From assembly GCA_021286855.1 (NCBI GenBank), contig JAJTBO010000002.1, forward strand, positions 62,001-126,000: a stretch of DNA of 64,000 nucleotides. Reading direction: 5' to 3'. The DNA comes from Hyphomicrobiales bacterium (GTDB lineage Bacteria; Pseudomonadota; Alphaproteobacteria; Rhizobiales; Ancalomicrobiaceae). Of the stretch, positions 37,738-46,312 are shown piece by piece. The notes beneath the pieces are model-generated. The model was not told the origin of the DNA. It did not search any database and saw nothing but the letters and a program-made list of their open reading frames with translations. How positions within the stretch are numbered: position 1 is the stretch's first letter; each line of letters starts with the position of its first letter. The translations under genes were made by a program, and so were the position numbers.

Positions 37738-38846
37738 GCGGTCCCCTCCCCTTTCGGCGCGAGCACGACGAAGGCGCGTGGCCCGTGGCGGATGCGGCCG
37801 GCGATCTCGCCCGCCTCGTCGCCGAGGCCGACGAAGACGTCGCCGCGGGCCGGACCGACGATCGCCGAGCCGGTGTCGTCGGCGAGCATCAGACGCCGAA
37901 AGGGCACGCTCGCGCCGGCCGTGCCGAGCGGCAGATCGGCGTCGAGGAAAATCGGAACGCCGAACGTGTGCAGCCGCCGGTCGACGGCGAGCGAAACGCC
38001 GGGCGTGAGCTGAACGCCGGAGGCGGCGACCGCGCCGAGCGCGTCGTCGAGCCCGGTCTGCTCGGCGAAGAAGACGTAGGACCGGTTCTCGCGCATTAGC
38101 GCGCGGGCCTCGACGGGATGAGACTTCAACCAGTCGCGCAGCGCGTCGAGGGTCATCGCCTCGGCGGCGATCAGACCACGCTCGATCGCGAGGCGGCCGA
38201 TCGACGTGTAGGGGTGGCCGGCCTTGGCGGCATAGGCGAGCCGCACGACGCCGCCTTCGACGAGACGAACGCGGACCGAGCCCTGGACGTGGACGAAGAA
38301 GGCGTCGACCGGCTCGCCGAGGAAGACGAGCTCGAGGCCGCGACCGACGAGCGCGCCGTCTTCGATCTCGCCACGATCGAAAAAGGGTACGAGGCCGTCC
38401 GGCGTGGCGCGCGCGAAGGCGTAGGTCGGCGCCATCGTCGCCGGCCGGGTCGCGTCGTCGACGTCGACGAGATCGGCCGGACGGGCGAGGAGGGGCACGG
38501 GGAAGCGCGGGTCGTCAGGGCGGCGCGTGCCGGCGAGTTCCGGTTCGAAATAGCCGGTGAGAAAGGGCGCATCGCCGTGGGGGGCGACGCGGAGCGGCGC
38601 GAAACGGGTCTCGAAGAAGGCGCGGGCGGTCGCTTCGTCGGCGTCCTCGGGGAGCGCGAGCGCGGCCCGCGCCGCGTCGAGAAGGGCGGAGGCGTCGACG
38701 CCGAGCGCCTCGGTGCGCGGCGGCGAGGCCAGGCGATGCGGCGCGGCGCGGCGGAAGGCCCGGAAGGTCGGCGCGAGAAGGGTCTCGCGCCAACCGGGGA
38801 GATCGGCGAAGGCGAGGGGCACGAGATCGGCGGTCGGGTCGCTCAT
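37734..38846 (-). CDS. mltA: membrane-bound lytic murein transglycosylase A (MltA) homologue
   Basis: Peptidoglycan-cleaving transglycosylase of 370 aa. It has LTGYFEPELAGTRRPDDPRFPVPLL (MltA domain) and a C-terminal 3D domain, LADDTGSAIVGPARGDVFVGLG (three-Asp motif), then AGRIRHGPRAFVVLAPKG. No signal peptide or lipobox is visible: it begins MSDPTADLVPLAFADLPGW. An in-frame stop six codons upstream rules out a longer protein. The export route is therefore unclear. It overlaps smr by 4 bp and follows the Tim44-domain gene by 35 bp. Confidence 0.9.
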   Translation of the reverse strand: MSDPTADLVPLAFADLPGWRETLLAPTFRAFRRAAPHRLASPPRTEALGVDASALLDAARAALALPEDADEATARAFFETRFAPLRVAPHGDAPFLTGYFEPELAGTRRPDDPRFPVPLLARPADLVDVDDATRPATMAPTYAFARATPDGLVPFFDRGEIEDGALVGRGLELVFLGEPVDAFFVHVQGSVRVRLVEGGVVRLAYAAKAGHPYTSIGRLAIERGLIAAEAMTLDALRDWLKSHPVEARALMRENRSYVFFAEQTGLDDALGAVAASGVQLTPGVSLAVDRRLHTFGVPIFLDADLPLGTAGASVPFRRLMLADDTGSAIVGPARGDVFVGLGDEAGEIAGRIRHGPRAFVVLAPKGEGTA

Positions 38847-38881
38847 CGCGCGATCGATCCCCTCGGGTCAGCGGCCGCCGG

Positions 38882-39583
38882 TCAGGCGACCGCGCGGGTT
38901 TCGACGAGACGCCAGTTCGGATCGGACGACTTCAGCTCGCGGGCGAAGGTCCAGACGTCGACGAGATCGGTCAGGCGCGAGGCGTCGCCGTCGGTGACCG
39001 CGCCGTCGGCGGCATGGGTGACCGAAATGACCTTGGCGGCGAAGCGGACGGTGACGCGGGCGACGCCGTCGGCGCTCTCGGCTTCGACGATCTCGGTGCG
39101 GTCGAGGCCGACGAAGGTGAAGTCGACCTTCTCGCCGCGCTTCTCGCGCTCGTCGAGACCGCGGCCGAAGCTCTCCATCACCTCCTTGGAGAGGAGGGTC
39201 TTGAGCGCCTTGCGATCGCCCTTGGCATAGGCCGTGACGATCATCTCGTAGGCGATCTTGGCGCCGTCGACGAAGCGCAGCGGATCGAAGTTGCGATCGG
39301 CGGAGGCGATGGCGCGCAGGGCGGCGGATAGCGGGGTGTCCGGCGTCGTTTCTTCGGGACGGGCTTCGGCGTCGGCGGGAACGGACGCGTCGCGGCGGAC
39401 CGGCTCGGCCGCGCGCGGCATCGGGATGATGTTGTCGTTGCCGGCGGCGCCGTCGTCGGCGTCGTCGGGAAGGCGGAACGGCGGGCGTTCCGAACCGTTC
39501 TTCTGGCCGAGCGCGCCGTAGAGGCGGACGAAGAACACCACCGCGATGGCGAAGAACACGATGGTGTAGAAGTCGAGATGCAT
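38882..39583 (-). CDS. Tim44-domain (TimA-like) membrane-anchored protein
   Basis: Protein of 233 aa. A single N-terminal transmembrane segment (FYTIVFFAIAVVFFVRLYGAL) is followed by a charged Gly/Asp linker to about residue 85. The Tim44-like C-terminal domain (about 90-230) contains FDPLRFVDGAKIAYEMIVTAYAKGDRKALKTLLSKEVMESF and DVWTFARELKSSDPNWRLVETRAV. Alphaproteobacterial Tim44 proteins are relatives of the mitochondrial import motor subunit; their bacterial role is membrane-associated but not well defined. It is first in the tim44-mltA-smr-HTH unit and divergent from secB. Confidence 0.9.
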   Translation of the reverse strand: MHLDFYTIVFFAIAVVFFVRLYGALGQKNGSERPPFRLPDDADDGAAGNDNIIPMPRAAEPVRRDASVPADAEARPEETTPDTPLSAALRAIASADRNFDPLRFVDGAKIAYEMIVTAYAKGDRKALKTLLSKEVMESFGRGLDEREKRGEKVDFTFVGLDRTEIVEAESADGVARVTVRFAAKVISVTHAADGAVTDGDASRLTDLVDVWTFARELKSSDPNWRLVETRAVA

Positions 39584-39795
39584 CGATCGAGGCCTTCGTC
39601 TGAGCGCGCCGGCTCGCTCGGGGAGCGAGATCGCGGATCACGCGGGTTCCCCTTATCTAGCAAGTCCGGGTCGTTCATTCGAGGGGTGGGAAGAGAAGTC
39701 GCGCCGCTTCGGCTTGTTCGGCGGCCGAGCGCATGCTAACCGAGCGCCGACGATTTCGGCCCGGGCATGGCGTTCGGGCGAGCCGGAGACAAGCG

Positions 39796-40260
39796 ATGAG
39801 CGAAGAAAACGGCACCGCCGAAGCGCAGGCCCCGTCCCTCAACGTGCTCGTGCAGTACGTCAAGGATCTCTCCTTCGAAAATCCCAACGCGCCGTCCTCG
39901 CTGGGTCAGCAGCAGACCGGTCCGCAGATCGAGATCAACGTCAACGTCGGCGCGCAGCCGCTGTCGGCGACCGAGTTCGAATGCGAGCTGAAGCTCGAGG
40001 CGAAGGCGATGCTCGGCGAGAACGTGATGTTCAATGTCGAACTGCTCTACGCCGGCCTGTTCCGGATCGAGAACGTTCCGGAAGAGCACCTGCACCCCTT
40101 CGTGCTGATCGAGTGCCCGCGCCTGCTCTTCCCCTTCGCCCGGCAGATCCTGGCGGACGCGACCCGCAACGGCGGCTACCCGCCTCTGATGCTCGACCCG
40201 ATCGACTTCGTCGCGCTCTATCAGCAGAACGCGGCGCGCGCGGCGGCGAACGTCAACTGA
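39796..40260 (+). CDS. secB: protein-export chaperone SecB
   Basis: Cytoplasmic tetrameric chaperone that keeps preproteins unfolded and delivers them to SecA. The 154-aa protein has the SecB core: [81 protein letters not shown] and [17 protein letters not shown]. The start at 39796 is preceded by a GGAGACAAG stretch. Monocistronic, with a strong hairpin downstream. Confidence 0.97.
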   Translation: MSEENGTAEAQAPSLNVLVQYVKDLSFENPNAPSSLGQQQTGPQIEINVNVGAQPLSATEFECELKLEAKAMLGENVMFNVELLYAGLFRIENVPEEHLHPFVLIECPRLLFPFARQILADATRNGGYPPLMLDPIDFVALYQQNAARAAANVN

Positions 40261-40283
40261 GCGACGCGACATCCCCGACATCG

Positions 40284-40316
40284 GACGGCCCCGGAGAGGC
40301 GATCTCCGGGGCCGTC
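40284..40316. terminator. hairpin between convergent secB and dnaQ
   Basis: A perfect 14-bp stem (GACGGCCCCGGAGA with TCTCCGGGGCCGTC) and a 5-nt loop, followed by TCCGTTTC. It starts 24 bp after secB and lies about 40 bp from the dnaQ stop. Confidence 0.7.
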
Positions 40317-40354
40317 TCCGTTTCGAAGCGGACGAGCGGGACGGCCCGGTGGGG

Positions 40355-41101
40355 TCAGGCCTCGCCGCCGGCGAGCCGAGCGGCGAGGGCGACGTCGCTC
40401 TCGTCGTATTTCGACCAGAGCGCCTTGTCCCCCATCTTGGCGACGAAGGCGCGGTGGGCCTCCCATTCCTCCGCGGTCAGGCGGGCGGCGAGCGGGGTCG
40501 GACGCACGCGCGGGCCGGAGCGGCCGGCGGCGGAGGCGTCGCCGCGGCGGGCGCGGCCGGGGTCCTCGGCGACGAGACCGAGAGCCGCCTGCCGGCCGCC
40601 GAGAAGTTCGACATAGACCTCGGCGAGAAGCTCGCTGTCGAGGAGCGCGCCGTGCAGGTCGCGACGCGAATTGTCGATGCCGTAGCGCGAGCAGAGCGCA
40701 TCGAGCGAATTGGGTCCGGCGGGATGGCGGCGCTTGGCGAGCGCCAGGGTGTCGACCATCCGGTCGAGGCCGATCGCCGGCCGGCCGAGGCGGCCGAGCT
40801 CGGCGTTGACGAACTTGAAGTCGAATTCGGCGTTGTGGGCGACGAGGCGGGCGTCGCCGACGAAGGCGAGGAAGTCGTCGGCGACCTCGGCGAACTTCGG
40901 CTTGTCGGAGAGGAACTCGTCGGAAAGGCCGTGCACCTCGAAGGCGGCGCGCGGCATCGATCGTTCCGGGTTCAGATAGACGTGAAAGGTCTGCCCGGTG
41001 ACGATGTGATTGACCAGTTCGACGCAACCGATCTCGACGATGCGGTCGCCGGTCTTGGGGTCGAAGCCGGTGGTTTCGGTGTCGAAGACGATTTCGCGCA
41101 A
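40355..41101 (-). CDS. dnaQ: DNA polymerase III epsilon subunit (3'-5' exonuclease)
   Basis: Proofreading subunit of the replicase. The 248-aa protein has Exo I FDTETTG (D7, E9), Exo [14 protein letters not shown] and Exo III-epsilon [16 protein letters not shown] linker and a C-terminal tail that would bind the alpha subunit follow. The start is TTG, supported by GGAGAG about 8 nt upstream. It is at the end of the leftward ppsR-maf-aroE-coaE-dnaQ series. Confidence 0.95.
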   Translation of the reverse strand: MREIVFDTETTGFDPKTGDRIVEIGCVELVNHIVTGQTFHVYLNPERSMPRAAFEVHGLSDEFLSDKPKFAEVADDFLAFVGDARLVAHNAEFDFKFVNAELGRLGRPAIGLDRMVDTLALAKRRHPAGPNSLDALCSRYGIDNSRRDLHGALLDSELLAEVYVELLGGRQAALGLVAEDPGRARRGDASAAGRSGPRVRPTPLAARLTAEEWEAHRAFVAKMGDKALWSKYDESDVALAARLAGGEA

Positions 41102-41172
41102 GGGTTCGCTCTCCGCAGGACGAGCGGATGGAATCAGGCCGTGGCCGTCGTTTCAAGTCCCCGGGCGCCGGT

Positions 41173-41763
41173 TCAGCGGCTCATCCCCCGGCAAGCGCGC
41201 AGGATCGCCGCGACCTGGGCATGGGCGGCGGCGCGGCCGCGTCCGGTGTCGACGAGGAAATGCGATCGGCGACGTTTTTCCGCGTCGGGGATCTGACGGG
41301 CGAGGATCTGTTCGAACTTCGCCGCGGTCATGCCGGGACGAGCGAGAACGCGCTCGCATTGGGTCGCCGCCGGGGCGGTGACGGTGACGACGGCGTCGAC
41401 GCGGGCGTCGCCGGCGGTCTCGAACAGGAGCGGGATGTCGAGGAGGACGATCCCCCTCCCCTCGCCGCGGGCGCGGGCGAGAAAGGCGGTCTCGGCCTCT
41501 CGGACCAGCGGATGGACGATCGCCTCGAGCCGCTTCACCGCCGCATCGTCGCCGAGCACACGGGCGCCGAGGAGCGCCCGGTCGACGACGCCGTCGCTGG
41601 CGACGCCGGGAAAGGCCGCCTCGATCGGCGCGACCGCCGCGCCGGCATAGAGCGCATGGACGGCGGCGTCGGCGTCGTGGACGGGCACGCCCTCGGCGCG
41701 GAAGAAGTCGGCGGTGGTCGACTTGCCCATGCCGATCGAGCCGGTCAGGCCGAGCACGATCAT
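41173..41763 (-). CDS. coaE: dephospho-CoA kinase
   Basis: Last step of coenzyme A synthesis, phosphorylating dephospho-CoA. The 196-aa protein has the P-loop [17 protein letters not shown] at its start, [15 protein letters not shown], a CoA-binding [11 protein letters not shown] and [25 protein letters not shown]. The start codon overlaps the aroE stop by 4 bp. Confidence 0.95.
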   Translation of the reverse strand: MIVLGLTGSIGMGKSTTADFFRAEGVPVHDADAAVHALYAGAAVAPIEAAFPGVASDGVVDRALLGARVLGDDAAVKRLEAIVHPLVREAETAFLARARGEGRGIVLLDIPLLFETAGDARVDAVVTVTAPAATQCERVLARPGMTAAKFEQILARQIPDAEKRRRSHFLVDTGRGRAAAHAQVAAILRACRGMSR

Positions 41764-42596
41764 TCGACGACCCCGAGATCGGCGAGAAGCAGGCGGCGCA
41801 GTTCAGGCGTCACCTTCGGGCGGACGCCGAACCAGCGTTCGAAGCCGGACACCGCCTGGTGCAGCAGCATGCCGAGCCCGTCGACGGTGGCGAGGCCGCG
41901 AGCCCGGGCGGCGGCGAGGAACGGCGTCTCCAGGGGCACGTAGACGACGTCGCTGACGAGCGCCGTCGCGGGAAGCGGCGAAAGGTCGAGGGTCATCTCG
42001 TCCTTGCCGGCCATGCCGAGCGAGGTGGTGTTGACGAGAAGCCGAGCGTCGCGGAGGAGGTGGCGGACGACGTCCCAGCCATGCGCCGAGACGTCGTCGC
42101 CGAGACGGGCGGCGAGGGCTTCGGCGCGGGCGAGGGTGCGATTGACCAGTCGGACGCGGAAGCCGCGGGTCTTCAATCCCCAGGCGGCGGCCGAGGCGGC
42201 GCCGCCGGCGCCCAGCACGACCGCGTCGCCGGGACGGGCGTCCCAACCGGCGGCTCGATCGTCGAGATTGGCGAGAAAGCCGATCGCGTCGGTGTTGCCG
42301 CCGCAGAGTTTTCCCTCTTCGATCCACAAGGTGTTCACCGCGCCGGTCGCTTCGGCGACGGCGTCCCTTTCGGAGGCGAGACGAAAGGCGGTCTCCTTGT
42401 GCGGCACGGTGACGTTGCCGCCGACCCAGCCGGACTCCGGAAGGTTCTTCAGAAACGCCTCGATCTCGTCGGGCGGCACGGCGAGGCGTTCGTAGGAGCC
42501 GGCGAGGCCGTGCTCGGCGAGCCAATGAGCGTGGATGAGGGGCGATCGGGATTGGGCGATCGGCCAGCCGACGACGAAGGCGCGCGGTGCGGTCAT
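41760..42596 (-). CDS. aroE: shikimate dehydrogenase
   Basis: NADPH-dependent reduction of 3-dehydroshikimate in aromatic amino acid synthesis. The 278-aa protein has [38 protein letters not shown] (catalytic Lys), a [13 protein letters not shown] nucleotide-binding loop, [11 protein letters not shown] (NADP-type Arg) and [17 protein letters not shown]. The start overlaps the maf stop as ATGA and its stop overlaps coaE. Confidence 0.95.
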   Translation of the reverse strand: MTAPRAFVVGWPIAQSRSPLIHAHWLAEHGLAGSYERLAVPPDEIEAFLKNLPESGWVGGNVTVPHKETAFRLASERDAVAEATGAVNTLWIEEGKLCGGNTDAIGFLANLDDRAAGWDARPGDAVVLGAGGAASAAAWGLKTRGFRVRLVNRTLARAEALAARLGDDVSAHGWDVVRHLLRDARLLVNTTSLGMAGKDEMTLDLSPLPATALVSDVVYVPLETPFLAAARARGLATVDGLGMLLHQAVSGFERWFGVRPKVTPELRRLLLADLGVVE

Positions 42597-43192
42597 GAGA
42601 TCAGGTGTCCCCTTCGGCGCAACTCGGCGAGGAGCGGCAAGAGCGGCAGGCCGAGAATGGTGAAATAGTCGCCTTCGATCGCCTCGAAGAGCGTGACGCC
42701 GAGCCCCTCGAGTTGGTAGCAGCCGACGCTCGCCAGAACGGCGTCGCCGACGCGGGCGCAGTAGTCGTCGAGGAAGGCTTCGGAAAAATCCCGCATCGTC
42801 ATGCGGGCGGTGACGACGTCGCGCCAGACGACGCGGCCATCTTCGACGAGGGCGAGCGCCGAATGGAGCTCGTGAACCCGGCCGCGCAGGCGGGACAGTT
42901 GGTCGCGGGCGGCGGCGCGGTTCTCCGGTTTGACGAAACGTTCGCCGTCGAGGCCGAGCGTCTGATCGCAGCCGAGCACCAGGGCGTCGGAGCGCCGGGC
43001 CGCGACGTCGAGCGCCTTGGCCTCGGCGAGGTGGAGCGCGATCGCGATCGCATCGGCGCCGGCGGCGAGCAGGGGCGCTTCGACGGCGCGTTCGTCGACC
43101 TCCGAGGGAACGCCCTCGAAGGCGAGGCCGGCGCCGGCGAGGAGCGCGATGCGAGAGGCAGACCGGGAAGCGAGGACGAGCGGTTTCGACAT
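42593..43192 (-). CDS. maf: Maf-family nucleotide pyrophosphatase
   Basis: House-cleaning nucleotide pyrophosphatase of 199 aa. It has LVLASRSASRIALLAGAGLAF near the start, CDQTLGLDGERFVKPENRAAARDQLSRLRGRVHELHSAL, with catalytic Asp in GCDQTL, and the C-terminal SVGCYQLEGLGVTLFEAIEGDYFTILGLPL. The family acts on dTTP/UTP or m7GTP; the subtype cannot be decided here. The start was placed at MSKPLVL. It is coupled to aroE and lies 20 bp after ppsR. Confidence 0.93.
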   Translation of the reverse strand: MSKPLVLASRSASRIALLAGAGLAFEGVPSEVDERAVEAPLLAAGADAIAIALHLAEAKALDVAARRSDALVLGCDQTLGLDGERFVKPENRAAARDQLSRLRGRVHELHSALALVEDGRVVWRDVVTARMTMRDFSEAFLDDYCARVGDAVLASVGCYQLEGLGVTLFEAIEGDYFTILGLPLLPLLAELRRRGHLIS

Positions 43193-43212
43193 GGGCGTCG
43201 GTGGTCCTACGC

Positions 43213-44040
43213 TCAGCCGCGGCGATGGGTGCGCAGATGAGCGATGATGGCGGCGGCGGTCTCTTCGATCGATCGGCGGGTGACGTCGATCATCGGCCAG
43301 TCGTGATCGGCGCAGAGGCGGCGCATCGTGCCGAGCTCGGAGGCGATCGACTGGCGATCGACATAAGCAGTGTCGAAGGCCTTCGATCCCATCGCCAACA
43401 CACGGTTCTCGCGGATCTGGGCGATGCGGTCGGGATTGGCGACGAGCCCGACGACGAGCGGGCGGGTGATCGCGAAGAGCGCCGGCGGCGGCGGGATCTC
43501 CGGCACGATCGGGATGTTGGCGGTCTTGACGCCGCGATTGGCGAGATAGATCGAGGTCGGCGTCTTCGAGGTGCGGGAGATGCCGAGAATCACCACGTCG
43601 GCGTCGTCGAGATCGTGCGGCAATTGGCCGTCGTCGTGCGCCAGGGTGAAGTTCATCGCCTCGATGCGGCGGAAATAGTCGGCGTCGAGTGAATGCTGCG
43701 CGCCGGCGCGGGGGGACGCGGTGACGTTCAGGAACGACCGGAAGATGTCGAGCACCGGCGCCAGCACCGAGACGCATGGGAGCCCCTGATCGCGGCAGAA
43801 CCGCTCGAGCCGACCGGAGAGTTCCGGGTTGACGAGCGTGTAGAGCACGATGCCCGGGAACTGCTCGATTTCGACCAGAGCCTTGTCGAGATGGCGATCG
43901 ACGCGGATCAACGGGTGAACGTGTTCGATCGGCTCGATCGTCTCGTACTGAGCCGCGGCGGCGCGCGCGACGGTCAGCAGCGTTTCACCGGTCGAATCCG
44001 AAATCAGGTGGAGATGAAAGAAGTTGGCCGTGGTGTTCAC
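43213..44040 (-). CDS. ppsR: pyruvate, phosphate dikinase / PEP synthase regulatory protein (PpsR, DUF299)
   Basis: Bifunctional kinase/pyrophosphorylase that inactivates and reactivates PEP synthase or PPDK. The 275-aa protein has [22 protein letters not shown], a P-loop-like [32 protein letters not shown] and the C-terminal [15 protein letters not shown]. The GTG start at 44040 was chosen because family members begin two to six residues before FFHLHL and GGGGA precedes it. An upstream TTG at 44076 would add 12 residues. It is the first gene left of the candidate origin. Confidence 0.92.
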   Translation of the reverse strand: MNTTANFFHLHLISDSTGETLLTVARAAAAQYETIEPIEHVHPLIRVDRHLDKALVEIEQFPGIVLYTLVNPELSGRLERFCRDQGLPCVSVLAPVLDIFRSFLNVTASPRAGAQHSLDADYFRRIEAMNFTLAHDDGQLPHDLDDADVVILGISRTSKTPTSIYLANRGVKTANIPIVPEIPPPPALFAITRPLVVGLVANPDRIAQIRENRVLAMGSKAFDTAYVDRQSIASELGTMRRLCADHDWPMIDVTRRSIEETAAAIIAHLRTHRRG

Positions 44041-44267
44041 CGAACCGTCCCCAGGGTGCGCGGCGATGGTGGACAAACCTCCGTTCCGGCGCGGGCGGCG
44101 TCACTCTCTCCCCTTCGTGCAATTCGATCAACAGAAACCATGGAAGGGGGACGCGGGACGCGGGTTCGGAGGGCTCGTGGGCGAATCGTCTCCGAATCTG
44201 CGGTCGTCGACTCCTCGTCCACAACCACGAATCCTCGGGCGTCTCGTCAACCTTTTGTAAAGACAGA

Positions 44268-44283
44268 TTAACGAAACCTTAAC
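44268..44283 (+). promoter_or_regulatory. CtrA-type binding site TTAA-N7-TTAAC
   Basis: TTAA, seven bases (CGAAACC), then TTAAC: an exact match to the full CtrA consensus. It is inside the candidate origin and about 180 bp upstream of hemE. CtrA represses initiation at the Caulobacter origin through such sites. Confidence 0.7.
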
Positions 44284-44338
44284 GGCGCGGTCGGTCGAAT
44301 CACGCTCGAAGACGTCGCCGGACCCCGTGGAAATCGGG

Positions 44339-44354
44339 TGTTTCACGTGAGTCA
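44339..44354. promoter_or_regulatory. parS-like site 4, inside the candidate origin
   Basis: TGTTTCACGTGAGTCA, matching 14 of 16 positions of TGTTTCACGTGAAACA. The mismatched half creates a GAGTC methylation site. It is the weakest of the seven but sits in the origin region itself. Confidence 0.55.
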
Positions 44355-44464
44355 TTGTGGATCGAGCGAGATCCCGGTAATCCACGGGCCAACAATCACA
44401 GCAATCTCTCTTCGAAGAAGATTTGAAGGGGAGGGCTGTGGGCGAACGCCCGAGGGAGACCGGC

Positions 44465-45496
44465 ATGACCGAGCGCAAGATGATGAAGGTTCTCGAAGGC
44501 GAATCGGTGTTCCCCCCGCCGATCTGGGTCATGCGCCAAGCCGGCCGCTATCTGCCGGAATACCGGGCGACCCGAGCCGAGGCCGGCGGCTTCCTGGATC
44601 TCTGCTACAATCCGAAGCTCGCCACGGAAGTGACGATGCAGCCGATCCGGCGCTACGGTTTCGATGCGGCGATCCTGTTCTCCGACATTCTCGTCGTGCC
44701 CGACGCCCTCGGCCGAAAGGTGGCGTTCCAGGAAGGCGAAGGCCCGGTCCTCGAACCCTTGGATCTCGGACGGGTCGGCGAACTCGATCCGACGGGCATC
44801 CATGATCGCCTCGCGCCGGTCTACGAGGCGGTCGAACGGATCCGAGGGGAGCTGCCTGTCGAGACGACCTTCCTCGGCTTCTGTGGGGCTCCCTGGACAG
44901 TGGCGACCTATATGATCGCGGGACGGGGCACGTCGGATCAGGGACCGGCGCGCAAGGCGGCGCTCGGCGATCCTGAAGGCTTCGCCCGTCTGATCGACGT
45001 GCTGGTCGAGGCGTCGATCGCCTATCTGGCGCGGCAGATCGATTGCGGCGCGGATGCGGTGCAGATCTTCGACACCTGGGCGGGCGTGCTCGACGAGACC
45101 GAATTCGAAACCTGGGTGATCCGACCGGCGAAGCGGATCGTCGCGGGACTTCGGGCGATCCATCCGAAGGCCAAGGTGATCGGCTTCCCGAAAGGCGCGC
45201 AGGCGTTGCTCGAACGGTATGTGGAGGAGACGGGCGTCGACGCGGTCGGCCTCGACTGGACGATGCCGCATGCCTTCGCCCGCGAACGAATCCAGCCGAA
45301 GGTGGCGGTTCAGGGCAATCTCGATCCGATGCGGGTGGTGGTCGGTGGGCGGGCGCTCGACGAAGGCGTCGATCGGGTGCTCGCGGGGTTGGGTCAGGGC
45401 CGGCTGATCTTCAATCTCGGCCACGGCATCACGCCGGAAGCGGATCCGGCGAACATGGCGCGGCTCGTGGAGCGGGTCCGCGCGGCGAAGCGGTGA
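44465..45496 (+). CDS. hemE: uroporphyrinogen decarboxylase
   Basis: Decarboxylates uroporphyrinogen III to coproporphyrinogen III in heme synthesis. The 343-aa protein has [30 protein letters not shown] (catalytic Asp), [37 protein letters not shown] and GNLDPMRV. The start MTERKMM follows GGGAGA. It is the first gene right of the candidate origin, with hemJ 10 bp downstream. Confidence 0.97.
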   Translation: MTERKMMKVLEGESVFPPPIWVMRQAGRYLPEYRATRAEAGGFLDLCYNPKLATEVTMQPIRRYGFDAAILFSDILVVPDALGRKVAFQEGEGPVLEPLDLGRVGELDPTGIHDRLAPVYEAVERIRGELPVETTFLGFCGAPWTVATYMIAGRGTSDQGPARKAALGDPEGFARLIDVLVEASIAYLARQIDCGADAVQIFDTWAGVLDETEFETWVIRPAKRIVAGLRAIHPKAKVIGFPKGAQALLERYVEETGVDAVGLDWTMPHAFARERIQPKVAVQGNLDPMRVVVGGRALDEGVDRVLAGLGQGRLIFNLGHGITPEADPANMARLVERVRAAKR

Positions 45497-45506
45497 GGGG
45501 CTGAGG

Positions 45507-46037
45507 ATGTCGGCGACGCGAGCGGAAATCGGAGTGCGGGCGAAACGGGCGGCGTCGTTCCTGGCGATCACCGGCGGTCTTCTCGGCGTGGGGCTGTTGG
45601 CGCTGCCGGACGTCGCCTATCCGTGGATGAAGGCGCTGCACGTGCTCGGCGTCATCTCCTGGATGGCGGGCATGCTCTATCTGCCGCGGCTGTTCGTGAA
45701 CCACTGCGGCGTGGCGATCGGCAGCGAAGCGTCGGAAATCTTCAAGGGAATGGAATTCCGCCTGCTGCGCTACATCATCAATCCGGCGATGGTTGCATCC
45801 TGGGTGGCGGGGCTATGGATCGCGATTCGGATGCACTTCTTCGTCGACGGATGGTTTCACGCCAAGTTGGCGCTGGTGTTGGCGCTTTCGGCGGCGCACG
45901 GCTATTTCGCGAAGGCGGTCGCCGATTTCGGCCGCGACGAAGGCCGCCGGGATCATCGCTATTGGCGCTTCATGAACGAGGTGCCGACGCTGATCATGAT
46001 CTTCGTGGTGATCCTGGTGATCGTGAAGCCGTTCTGA
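45507..46037 (+). CDS. hemJ: protoporphyrinogen IX oxidase HemJ-type
   Basis: Membrane protein of 176 aa that performs the penultimate heme step in many bacteria lacking HemG/HemY. It has four or five hydrophobic segments. The family motifs are YPWMKALHVLGVISWMAGMLYLPRLFVNH (conserved His and Trp), MEFRLLRYIINPAM, WFHAKLALVLALSAAHGYF and RYWRFMNEVPTLIMIFVVILVIVKPF. It lies 10 bp after hemE, consistent with an operon and a shared pathway. Confidence 0.93.
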   Translation: MSATRAEIGVRAKRAASFLAITGGLLGVGLLALPDVAYPWMKALHVLGVISWMAGMLYLPRLFVNHCGVAIGSEASEIFKGMEFRLLRYIINPAMVASWVAGLWIAIRMHFFVDGWFHAKLALVLALSAAHGYFAKAVADFGRDEGRRDHRYWRFMNEVPTLIMIFVVILVIVKPF

Positions 46038-46312
46038 GGGAAGAGAGGCGAACCGTCGCGGGGGGTTTACGGGGCGGGCGCGAACCGCTAACGTGATCCG
46101 CATCCCCCATCGCGAAACGATCGCTTCGGGAGCGCTCCGCCGCTACGAAGATCGCAAGTCGGGCCCAAGTCCCTTCCTCGTTTCGTCTCTCCCCTCCCCG
46201 GCGTCGCGGACGCTTTCGTCTCTCGTCACCGCGCCGCCTTCCCGCCCTTCACGTCTTCGGCCGAAGACCGACGGTCATCGGCCCACATCCGGGTCATCCC
46301 CGAGAGTTCCCC

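Larger units (their letters stand above)
44041..44464. other. candidate chromosomal replication origin (oriC) between ppsR and hemE
   Basis: A 424-bp divergent gap. It contains an AT-rich stretch (44247-44283, 25 of 37 bases A/T in a very GC-rich genome) ending in a CtrA-type box. DnaA-box-like 9-mers, each 7 of 9 to TTATCCACA, lie at 44068-44076, 44215-44223, 44356-44364 and 44378-44386. There are six GANTC sites between 44183 and 44353 and a parS-like site at 44339. In Caulobacter the origin lies next to hemE with DnaA, CtrA and GANTC sites, so location and content agree. The promoters of ppsR and hemE must also lie here. Confidence 0.75.

Noticed and set aside
44041-44076. TTG start for ppsR at 44076
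   Set aside because: The GGAGG there is only 1 nt from the TTG; the GTG at 44040 gives the normal family N-terminus.
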